Positions 33,553 through 43,100 of a DNA stretch of 64,000 nucleotides are shown piece after piece (position 1 is the stretch's first letter; each line of letters opens with the position of its first letter). The stretch comes from Cladochytrium replicatum. Taxonomy: Eukaryota; Chytridiomycota; Chytridiomycetes; Cladochytriales; Cladochytriaceae. The position numbers and the translations under genes were made by a program. The notes under the pieces are model-generated. The model was not told the DNA's origin and ran no database searches. It worked only from the letters and a program-made list of their open reading frames with translations. The stretch spans positions 347,234 through 411,233 of the forward strand of contig JAHLKD010000038.1 of assembly GCA_025526935.1 (NCBI GenBank), given 5' to 3'.

Positions 33553-34075
33553 ACCGAAAAACCATGAAATAGCCCCTTTATGCTTTTCGAGACCGATCAT
33601 TATCATCCCCATTTGCCACAATCACCCACCACCTATTTTGGTTATTTTTTTGATGCCATGTGAGTTTGGTAGCTTTTCGTTCCCCCCTTTGTTATTTAGA
33701 CTTTTTACGCCTTGCATGCATCCTAAATTACTCATTATCACAGCTGCGGATAGCCCATCGCCCGGTCTCACCACTCCCGCTTGTTTCTCTTATGCGGTGC
33801 GCCTTGTCTTTTGCAGTTCCTCGTTTTTACATCAGTTTCCCCGATAGATGGAGATGTCTCAAAACAGGAACATTCGTCGGTTCACACCCGTTCATTTTCC
33901 AATTTAGTTCTATGTGAGGTAACAAGAAACGCGGATACCCAAAATACAGTCAGTACAGGCTCTTTGAGATTTGAACTCGTTCGCAGTTGTGAATCTCCAA
34001 TCGAAGGTGAAAACTTTCCGTGCAAAATTTTGGGGCTTTGGGAAATAAAGTTGCGACAGGGTGGCTTGAAGTTCA
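33553..34075. other. Intergenic region between copper-linked genes
   Basis: 523 bp, AT- and pyrimidine-rich, with no supported gene. It must hold the terminator of the oxidase gene and the promoter of the DOMON-Ctr gene. I saw no clear copper-response motif. Confidence 0.5.
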
Positions 34076-35381
34076 ATGATGCTTCCCCAGACGATCCTGG
34101 CGTTCGTGGCCGTCGCGGCAACGGCTGCTGCTCATCCACTCTCTTTGACTGTAGAATATTCTCCGTTGAGGGGACTTTATTGCTCGGCTGGAAAGGACCC
34201 ATTTTGCTGTGCAGTCTGGGCGGCACCAACTGCCACCCGCGTCTCGTTTCACCTTGAAGGCCCATCGAGTGCTGGATGGATTGCGGTTGGTCTCGGAATG
34301 TCCATGGTGAACGCGGATATTATGGTACGGAAATAAGTCGCATCCCATGAATACTACTTGACAGTGGGTTTTCTCAAACTAATAGGCGTCATGGCGCAAT
34401 CTGGAATCGGGGAACATGATTCTGTTTGATTATTTTTCAACGGACGCGGCTCAGCCTATGGTCGATAACATGCAGGACCTTACGCTTATTGGAGGGGGCG
34501 ACGTGGATGGAAAAAAGAGGACCTCAGTGTTGTTCACGAGACCACGCGTCACGAACGACACGGCTTCAGATATTCAGATTCCGACGGGACCCAATGCAGT
34601 CGTAAATCTCATCTGGGCCCTTGGCGTCGCAGTACCGACAGCGGGAGACTCACAACTGCCCAAACATTCGAGCGCCGGAGTATTTGCGCTCACATTGGCA
34701 CCATCGGACCCTGCCACCGGATCTTCAACGCTCTTGGATATCTGGATGGCGCGTATGGGCGGCGAATCGATGGAATCGACATCTTCGATGAACATGCGAC
34801 CTTCAGTGTTGCCGCCTTTCCTCGCTGTCCTGTTCTCTGGGGTTCCCGCGGATCCCTCCCGCATCCCACTCTACGTAATCAGCGTTGTCTCGCTTCTTCT
34901 CGTCGGATGCATCGTCGAGGCGCTCGCAACTGTTCGCCCCATCCTCGAGCACGCTGTCACGCCAAAGGGTAATAGTACTACCCCTCGCACCACCGCCGCC
35001 CAATGGACGCTTCCCACGTACCTCGTAGGCGGCACGGTCCGCTTTGTCGAGATTGCGCTGACGTACACGATGATGCTCGTCGTGATGTCGTTCGACCCAG
35101 TCGTTTTCGTCGCTGTGATCGCGTCGTGGACGATTGGTTACATTGTGTTCACACCCATACGGATGCGCAGGAAGAAGGCCAGCGGAGCTGGTGGCGGTGG
35201 CGGTGCTGGAGACGATGTTGGGGAGAGGATGCAGAGGGGGAGGGGCGGGAAGAAGTGGGAGAAGTTGGGGTCGAGCGCGAGCGGCGGATTGGACCATGGT
35301 GACGGCGTCGAGGAGGAGGAGGAAGAGGAGGAGGTCGAGACTTTGGTTAGGAAATCTGAGCAGACGCTGCATCAATGTTAA
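34076..35381 (+). CDS. DOMON domain fused to Ctr-type copper transporter
   Basis: Two exons, 34076-34324 and 34386-35381, join in phase to 414 aa. A signal peptide (ILAFVAVAATAAA) leaves a mature protein starting HPLSL. Residues about 30-205 form a DOMON domain: WIAVGLGMSMVNADIMASW, then LFDYFSTDA, then LIWALGVAVP, then PKHSSAGVFAL. The Met in GLGMSM and the His in PKHSS sit where haem-binding DOMONs place their axial ligands. A Met-rich stretch follows (WMARMGGESMESTSSMNM), then three helices: PLYVISVVSLLLVGCIVEAL, then VEIALTYTMMLVVMSFDP with the Ctr MxxxM selectivity motif (MLVVM), then VVFVAVIASWTIGYIVF, where SxxxG replaces GxxxG. The tail is Gly-rich, then acidic, ending LHQC. Ctr trimers import Cu(I). 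A fused haem domain could reduce Cu(II) at the surface; that is inference. Confidence 0.85.
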
Positions 35382-35869
35382 GTTTACGTTCATTTGCAGT
35401 TTCTTTCTGCGACACATCTTCTAACTTGACGTTCAAGTTTCGCCGAGCACTCCCAGTTTTGTCGCTTTGCTTGTTTGGTGTACATAGAGAATAGACACAT
35501 TTTTGCAAGAAGGATCAGGAAATTATTATAAGAAATATAAGTACTACCTGCGTATGACTTAGTCCCGAGATATACGACTATCACCTATTAGGGGCGTGAA
35601 ACGTGATTAGGTCACTGGTTCCGAAAATCCCCTCAACGTTGATGTGTCTGGACAACGTTCAAGTATCCTGTATCCTGTCAACGTTGACGTCTGTTCACAG
35701 TAACATTTATTGAAGTGTCAGTTTGCTAAAGTTGCCGACACTGTTGAATTCGCCATGATATCACTTTTGTAAACACATAATGTTGTCGACATACGTATGA
35801 GACATGAAAACATGTAGTGAAACAAGATGTTCGAGTAGTAGTGTGTCCCAGAAATGTTAGCCCATGAAA
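35382..35869. other. 3' flank, no gene seen
   Basis: AT-rich sequence after the DOMON-Ctr gene. The minus-strand open stretch entering at 35718 belongs to the tail of the transposase remnant. Confidence 0.4.
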
Positions 35870-36690
35870 ACGGAACGTATCTGGTTGATTTGTGTTGTCC
35901 AAACCCTGTAATGGAACAGCCGAATAATTGTTTTAGCCGCAGCTGTCCTACATCTTGATTGAATGGCAGTGGATTTTCGCACACATTTGCTTATTGAACC
36001 CACACCCATTCGGCTGCCTGTTGTATGCTTGTCAGCGCATTATTGATGTCAGCCAACTCTGTCATTGACTCTCTTGGTGCACGCCCCCGGTCGCCATGCT
36101 TTAACGGTGTTCTCACTCCAGATCACATATGCATCACCGGAAAGGCTGTATCGGTGGCAACAGTATATACTGCCTGGCTGGCACGGTATATACTGCCTGG
36201 CTGGCACGGTATATACTGCCTGGCTGGCACGGTATATACTGCCTGGCTGGCACGGTATATACTGCCTGGCTGGCACGGTATATACTGCCTGGCAGAGTCT
36301 TTCTGTTTGGGTTGGTAATGGGATCGTGTACATCCAGTATTTGATAAAAGAACGTTTGTCTCATTTCGGAATCATTCCAAGTGCCCAGACAGTTGTGACG
36401 GCCCCAAACAATTGTTCCATCTGCACCAAAACAGAATGTGCCGGCTACTTTGACACTATGGAGCCAACCGCTGTAAAATGCCATTTGCTTCTTGGGTAGG
36501 GTCAGTTCTTGTACCATTGTAAGTTGTAGTTCTTTCCATCAATGAAGCCCCACACGTTGCACCAACCTCCTCTGTTGTTCATGAGCTGGCTATGAAACTG
36601 GTGCAGCAGGGAGATCAAGCAAAGCTTGAAAGAGGTATCATTCCACCCTGCGGATGGTTTGCAAGAATTGAGCTGGCGATATACCAAACA
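35870..36690 (-). pseudogene. DDE_Tnp_4 (PIF/Harbinger-like) transposase remnant
   Basis: Minus-strand pieces in several frames keep the order of a DDE_Tnp_4 nuclease. They are CNVWGFIDGKNYNL (first Asp), FYSGWLHSVKVAGTFCFGAD, GTIVWGRHNCLGTWNDSEM, then DTAFPV (second Asp), ALTSIQQAAEWVW (Glu), and a terminal PLPFNQDVGQLRLKQLF. Frameshifts, stops and a six-copy 23-bp repeat (36163-36293) in the loop before DTAFPV show it is dead. The upstream N-terminal part and the ends of the element were not identified. Confidence 0.72.
36163..36293. repeat. 23-bp minisatellite, six copies
   Basis: Six near-perfect copies of tatatactgcctggctggca plus cgg. They lie inside the DDE_Tnp_4 remnant and break its frame. 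Confidence 0.95.
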
Positions 36691-36710
36691 TCAGCTGGAG
36701 CGTCTTAGTC

Positions 36711-38892
36711 TCACTCTGTGAGGAGTAGAAATGTAGAAGACGTGTGAGGATTGCATGTTTGTCTCCAAAACGAATTGGACGCCCAGGTTTCCCTTTCCAC
36801 TTTTAACTTTGTAGCGCAGATCAAAGCCACAAGAAGAGTGTCGAAGGTGTGTCCAGGCCGCCCTATTGACGTAACTAGATTTTCATTGCTTCCTGTACAA
36901 AGAGTGTACCACAAACTCTCCAGTGGATTGATGAGACACTCCGATGTAAGATAGTAAAACAGCAAATCCGAAACATGGGACCTACTGAGGTTTGAAATCA
37001 ACAGTCTGACACTACTTGCCTTGAGCCAATAACTATCTTTACTAAACTCCGCAGAACTGAGAGTAGAGGAGTGCAGAGTCAACAGGTACATTGCAAGATA
37101 GGATGTGGAGGAAACTGAAACGCCGCTGATGGCTGAAGGAGATGGGTGGCTGTGAAACCATGGTGTGGCAGTCCAGCCAGCCTAACGCAAAAATACCTTT
37201 GCCTTCCAAATCTGTGTAGCCTCGATTTTGGTCAAACAGATTTGATACAGTGTTGCGCAGCACCAAATCATAATAAGCATTTGATTTTTGATACTGCTTT
37301 GCTTGGCAGCAAACACGTCCAAATTTGAGTTTTGGAAACCTTCTAATTGTCTTTTCCCACTTCAAAACTCTCCAGAGCCCCTGCAACTGCCTGGAGAGCT
37401 GTCGAATTTCTTTGGAGGCACGTAAGATCAGGCAAGAGGTACTTGTTCACTGTATTGGAAGCTTAAGACTTACACGTTTTATAGGTTCTCCCATTCCCAA
37501 CTATGCCTCCCTTAATTTGTCCTAGCCACATCAGCAGTGGCACTCTCCTACCTCCTTTGGTAAGTCCCTCCAAGTCTGCTGGTGCTCTGGAAATTTCTGG
37601 AGCGCCGGCTTAAAAGTTTTCGTCTGAACATATTACTCCCAATAAGAACATCAAGTGAAGAGACATTCTCACAACGAACAAAGCGTAGTGGGTAAGCCAC
37701 AAGCCATAGCCTTCCACAAACAAAGTTCAATGCTGCTGCCGTTGGAGCCCGGGTCCAGGTTCAGCATCCATAGCCTCCGGAAGCTTGAAGATGCCAGGCA
37801 CTTACGAATAGGAAAGAGCTTTTTGGTTTTGTTAAAGTTGGTGCGGAAGACATCCAAGTGGTACTCCCCAAAATAAGAGGGGTACCTGTCGTAAAACAGC
37901 CTTCGGTTTATCCCACACCTTGATAGACCTGTCTTGAACATGTTCTCAAGGAAGATTTGGGCTTTGCATTTGTTGTCACCAGTTGTAATCCACTCAGCGG
38001 TCATTGAGTGAATCGTTAAGGCACAATCCAAGGGGTTGAAGGTTTAAACAGAACGAAGAGCAAATTTTCACTATTTCGAAATGATGGCTCGATATGAGTT
38101 GGGGGAGGCAGAGCGTTCCATATCCAGCTGGGGTGCTTTCAAGCATGCAAAAGTGGATGTTGGAGTGAAATCATCAGCAACACTGTTGAACAACGCCATT
38201 TTGCCGAGCAAAGGTTGCCGAAATCTGAAAGTTCTGCAGTTTTGGGCCATCCAAAATCTTGAGATCTTTGTCTTAAAACGAAGGATCCGCATTTCATCTA
38301 CCCACAAGTCGGCATGAACGGGAAAGAACAAACGAATCATGGCTCGAAACGAAACAAGTCAATTCGCGACTCAAGCAATTCAAAATTCTCAACCAGGTAT
38401 TCCGTCATGAAGTTGTTCATCATCCAAACTGTTTCAAGGCGGTTGCAAGTATTGTTCAGCTCAACATCGAGGATGGCTTCACCCTCTACAATGTGTACAA
38501 TGTTTGATACTTTGCGTATTTTGATAGTAAGCGTATTGATACCGCAAGATGCCCACATTTTTTCTTTATTTGTGTGATAATCTTACTTCGGGTAAATTTT
38601 TGGCAGATTGTATTTTTCCGGTAATTCCCCCAGTCGCCAACAGATTAAGATGATTGGCTAGAGCAAAGTTTAATTATGTGTATTTATGGCAGCATGCATT
38701 CTACCTTCAATGGCTTCTTCATCGCAGTCTTATTTCACGAGTCACTTCGAGCTCTTGGGTCGTGATTGAGGGCATTTGTCTGCTGACCTGTTGAACTCCG
38801 TTACTGGTATCAGTGCGCATTTATATATTTTGTTCCAAACAGTTACACCATGATTGTGTACATGTATGCAGGCGATACATTGTGTATTAAAT
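36711..38892. other. Gene-poor stretch with short decayed frames
   Basis: Several minus-strand open pieces (36711-37091, 37042-37386, 37669-38031, 38071-38340, 38337-38558) look protein-like but have no domain I recognise. They may be the remains of one gene or of the upstream half of the transposon at 35.9-36.7 kb. 37398-37715 is a dispersed repeat. 38580-38890 is AT-rich with nothing seen. Confidence 0.35.
37398..37715 (+). repeat. Dispersed ~300-bp repeat (LTR-like)
   Basis: Aligns over most of its length with 14651-14967, for example ggttctcccattcccaac, cctcccttaatttgtcc and ctcctttggtaagtcc in the same order. Identity is roughly 80-85% by eye. It starts tgtcgaatttc against tgtagaatttc. 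Likely a solo LTR or fragment of the same retroelement family. Confidence 0.7.
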
Positions 38893-39864
38893 CTACTGCA
38901 CGTCGAGGTGAATCTTTTTCTTCGGTCTCCAGGTCATGGCAATGACTTCGCCCGAGTCAGCGGCTGTGATGGGTCTGCCGATATCACCGGCGTCGTCGGC
39001 GTTCCACGGTGCCTTGACTGGTGACTCTTGCGATGGATCAGTGGTAGCAGCTCCGTCGTCATCGACGGCAGCCTTCCTCTTCTTTGCGGCCATATAGGAA
39101 GCTCTCATTTTGAGGTAGTCCTTGTGCAGACCGCATTCTGTCTTCTGCTGACCAGCCCAACGACCGTCCCGCTCATTCTCCCCTTCGCGGGTCGGTCTGG
39201 TGCTGTGCACGTCACCGATGGACTTATAGCCCTTGTCGTGGAGAGCGTTGTAGGGAACATTGTTTTCCTTGATGTACGACCAGACCTGGTTGTAGTCCCA
39301 GCTTGCCAATGGGTTAAGTTTGATGATGGGCGGGGACGAGGTACGGTCGAGCTCGATGATGGGGATCGACTGCCTCTCGCCCTTCTGCGACCTCCTCCGA
39401 CCGGTGATGACTGCCCTGACGTTCAGCTCCTCGTATGATCTGCGGGCAGGCTCGACCTTGACCAGATAGTCGTAGACATCGGGGTCAGTTTCCCACAGTT
39501 TCTGGCCGTGCAGGGATTCAAAGTCTTCTCGCGAGGTGCAGCCGTGGGGTTTGTAGATGTGTAGAGGAACGTTATAAGTTTGAGCGACGCGGTTGGCGAG
39601 ATCGATCGTTTCGTTGAAGTGGTAGAGGGTGTCGATGAAGACGAGGGGGATTGGGGTCGATTTCGCAGACGGGAGACGGGAGAGCAGGTCGGCAGTGACG
39701 AGACCGGTGAGGCCGAAAGCGGTGGTTTGGTAGAGATTTGGGAGAGAGATAGCGGCCCATTGCAGGATCAGAGAGGGGTGCAGATTGGCTAGCCTGTCGT
39801 TGAGGAACAGGATGTACTCGTCGGAGAAGGGGAAGCCAAGAGTTGAAGCGGTAGTTTCAGCCAT
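38893..39864 (-). CDS. MET16: PAPS reductase (EC 1.8.4.8)
   Basis: Single exon, 323 aa. The enzyme reduces 3'-phosphoadenylylsulfate to sulfite in the cytosol using thioredoxin. Motifs: PLVFIDTLYHFNET (nucleotide-binding PP-loop region), VRAVITGRRRSQKGER, PLASWDYNQVWSYI, then the catalytic-Cys signature KTECGLH (about residue 250). The Cys pairs that bind iron-sulfur in APS reductases are absent, so PAPS is the expected substrate. The C-terminal extension (RKAAVDDDGAATTDPSQESP) is polar and probably disordered. It is transcribed divergently from sulfite reductase across 287 bp, so the two consecutive steps of sulfate assimilation share a promoter region. Confidence 0.96.
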   Translation of the reverse strand: MAETTASTLGFPFSDEYILFLNDRLANLHPSLILQWAAISLPNLYQTTAFGLTGLVTADLLSRLPSAKSTPIPLVFIDTLYHFNETIDLANRVAQTYNVPLHIYKPHGCTSREDFESLHGQKLWETDPDVYDYLVKVEPARRSYEELNVRAVITGRRRSQKGERQSIPIIELDRTSSPPIIKLNPLASWDYNQVWSYIKENNVPYNALHDKGYKSIGDVHSTRPTREGENERDGRWAGQQKTECGLHKDYLKMRASYMAAKKRKAAVDDDGAATTDPSQESPVKAPWNADDAGDIGRPITAADSGEVIAMTWRPKKKIHLDVQ

Positions 39865-39949
39865 CGCAAGGGGTGAGTGGCAACAGTTAGGGAGCAGGTG
39901 GGGTATTTGAGTTTGGGTGACAACAATAAATCAAATCAAAGATTGCTAG

Positions 39950-39959
39950 ATTGCGCAAT
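39950..39959. promoter_or_regulatory. Palindromic bZIP-like site
   Basis: ATTGCGCAAT is a perfect 10-bp palindrome of the C/EBP type, 18 bp from the CYS3-type site. The binding factor is unknown. Confidence 0.35.
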
Positions 39960-39976
39960 GAGTGGCTTGCGAACGG

Positions 39977-39986
39977 ATGGCATCAT
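39977..39986. promoter_or_regulatory. CYS3/MetR-type bZIP site
   Basis: ATGGCATCAT fits ATGRYRYCAT at all ten positions and lies near the middle of the divergent promoter. Confidence 0.55.
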
Positions 39987-40151
39987 CAGTGCTCCTGTGG
40001 CAGTGCTGCGGTGCCGGTGCACAAGCGCAAGCGCACCACCAGCAGCCAGATCCGTATCCCTCCCATCTCATCTACTGCGCCATTCCTACTGATATTGATA
40101 TTATTGTTGCTGCTTAATTGATTGCTGTCGTTTTCTGTGCTGCCAAAGACG

Positions 40152-43100
40152 ATGCCTGACCATTCGGCGCATTCGCTGTTGTTCGCCGCCGTTGCTTCGG
40201 TGGCCGAAGATCTGCTGCTCATCACCTCGCCTTCTGTTCCCTTGCTGCCAAACTCGCTTCCGTCTATCCTCGATCGTTTGTCTACTCTCCTTGCTCTCTC
40301 GGTATTCCCTTTACCTCTCTTTGCTCCTCTCTGGCTAACCCTTTGCTTCGTCGCAGCCTAATCCTCCTCTCGCTGCTTCGGTATTGCCACTTCCGCAAAC
40401 CCTAGTTAACTGCATCCCTTTCATCTACGACGCTGTCAGAAAACGCGCTCAACTGGTCTTTCACGTCATTGCTGACTCTGCAGACAATGATTACTCGCAT
40501 TTCGCTGCAATGAGAGATACCGGCGCGGTCTTGCTGGCCACCTGTCCGGATCATGAGTCGGTCGCTGATGCTGTCGTCCTCGCTCATGCTATTGCAAAGG
40601 CTGTCGAGCTGCCAGTCGTCCATTTTGTTGGAAATAACCAGAATGCCCTGTCGGATGTTTTGGTGAGGAGAGAGAGAGAGAGGGGAGAAGAGAGATGATT
40701 GTTGGAGTCAACCAAGCCGCTTGAAGTGAAGAGATGAAGAAAGGAGAGAAAGAAGGGAAGGGAAGAGATATATAAAGGAGAGAAACAAGGCGCGAAGCGC
40801 CTTGAAGAGAACAGATGAATATCGGAGAGACACAAGCCGCGATGCCCCTTGTTATATCACCGCGAAGCGTTGGACAAACTGATTGTGGCAAACAAGGCGC
40901 GAAGCGCCTTGAAGAGAACAGATGAATATCGGAGAGACACAAGCCGCAATGCCCCTTGTTATATCACCGCGAAGCGTTGGACAAACTGATTGTGGCAAAC
41001 AAGGCGCGAAGCACCTTGATAAACCGTGATGTATCACCGCCGAAGCGTTGGAGCGACTGATTATGGCGATAAACCGTGATATATCACCGTGAAATACCGC
41101 GAAGCGTTGGACCAACTGATTGTGGCGCGAAATGGATCGATGGACATCAGATCACGGCGCGGGGCGACATTCACGGGCAAAGCGCCGTACTTACCCATGG
41201 GCTTTCATGCTCATGATTTTCTGTTGCAGCCCACGCTGGACAGGGATGCGGCGACCCGATTCTTGCAGTCACTGAAATCGACTCCGATCGCACCATCGGT
41301 CGCACCTTCCGTAGTCTCTACGCCGGTAATGGGATACTCCCCTGCCCTGAGCATCGCCCCTTCCGCCGCTGCCGCTGCGTCCCCCACCGCGTCTGTTTCC
41401 GCTGCGCTCGCAAACACCCAGCTATCCGAACTGCCCCCCTTCATCAAACGCCACGACGGCGCCGAAGTGGACCAGGCCAAAGTCCTCTCCGCCATTTTGG
41501 TAATTCAACGAAACATCACACCTCAAATAACAATCTCATCATCACTTTTCCCAGGAAATCAACCAGAAGCTAGCCCGTCCCGTTCCGCTGTTTGACTACT
41601 CGGGTGCACCCGACGCCACTTCCGTCGTGATCGTGCTCGGCTCAACCTCCTTCAACGTCGAATCCGCAATCAACTCACTTGTCGCAGACTCTAAGAAAGT
41701 CGGTGTCCTTCGCGTCCGGTTGTACCGTCCCTTCTCGGATCGCCATGTCCTCGCCGCCCTCCCGGCTTCCGTCACCAAAATCGCCGTCTTTGAGACTTGC
41801 CGGTTCCTTTCTACCCCCCTGTCGCCGCTCTTTGTCGATGTCGCAACCGCTTTCAACTCGGGCGGTTGGCACGCAACTCCGCCGGTGATTCGCGAGGCTC
41901 GCCCTGAAGGCGACGCCGCGTCGGTCACGCCAGAGATGATCGTCAAGGCTGTCACCTTGCTTTCCTTGTCGAACCCTCCCGTGTTCTTTGGGGCTGCACA
42001 GCCCACCGCTACCCCTGCACCTCAGATCAAGGAAGTCGCTGCCTCTTCCGCCGTTACTCCTGACAACGTCGAAGGACCGTACATCAAGCTGCTCGAGCAG
42101 GTGTTTGCCAACAGACTGGTAATTGCAAACGTTGCCGGCCACGAATCTGTCTGGGGCGGTGCGGGCTCTGGGTCTGCCGAAGTCGGATTCGGGCGTCTGT
42201 TAGTCCTCATCCAGAACCAGCAGCGTCTCACGACTCTCATCCAGTCATTGACTTCTGAAAAGTCACCTGTCAACCTCCCCAAACCTCTTGTCCAGTCTCT
42301 CCATGACTGGCTCCGGCTCCCGGCAAATGCGAAATCCGACAAGGTGCTGGCAGCAGCCTCGGAAGTCGAGAAGCACCTCGTCGCAATCCCACCGCCCGCA
42401 ATCTACGACGGTCCTCTCGCCGAGCTCCTCCGCCTCCGTCACCACTTCCGCAAACCCGCTCTCTGGCTCGTGGGCGGCGACCGTCTCGCTTACGACATTG
42501 GGAACAGCGGCGTGCACCACCTCGTGTCTTCCAAGCAGCCCGTCAACATGCTCGTTCTTGACACGCAGCCCTACAGCGAAAAAGTGTCGGGTATCAGCGC
42601 GACCGGCGACGTGCGCAAGAAGGATATCGGGTTGTACGCGATGAGTTACGGCGGCGTCTACGTTGCCTCAATCGCGTTGAACGCGTCGTATGCGCAGGCG
42701 CTGAGGTCTATCATGGAAGCCGAGGCATACCCCGGCCCTTCGATTGTGCTTGCTTACTCGCCTCGGGTTGGTGCCGACGCATCCAACACCGGATATGAGA
42801 GTTTGGTGGCGAACAAGCGATTCGCGACGAGCGTGAGTGGGCCGTTGACTGCGCTCAAGGAGACGAAGCAGGCGGTGGATTCGGGGTACTGGCCGTTGTA
42901 CCGCTGGAACCCGTCGTCGGAGGAAGGCTTCAGCCTGGATTCTGAGAGAATCCGGAAGGAGTTGAAACAGTTCCTTGAGAAAGAGAACCAGCTTGCCCTG
43001 GTGATAAAGTCCAAGGGGCCAGAATACGGCGTCGGGATCGACGCCAGCGCGAGCGAGACTGTTCGCAAAGTCGCGGAGCGGAAGGTGCAGGACTCGTATG

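Larger units (their letters stand above)
39865..40151. promoter_or_regulatory. Bidirectional MET16/MET5 promoter
   Basis: 287 bp between two divergent sulfur-assimilation start codons. It contains ATGGCATCAT (39977-39986), a full match to the ATGRYRYCAT consensus of the Neurospora CYS3 bZIP sulfur regulator, and a perfect palindrome ATTGCGCAAT (39950-39959), also a bZIP-type half-site pair. Co-regulation by sulfur limitation is inferred. Confidence 0.55.

Noticed and set aside
33638-34265. Several 70-158-codon frames between the oxidase and DOMON-Ctr genes
   Set aside because: Overlapping frames on both strands with no domain; partly out-of-frame readings of DOMON-Ctr exon 1.
36049-36517. 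Repetitive peptide ORFs (YTVPARQYIPCQPGSIYRA type) on both strands
   Set aside because: Translation of the 23-bp minisatellite inside the DDE_Tnp_4 remnant.
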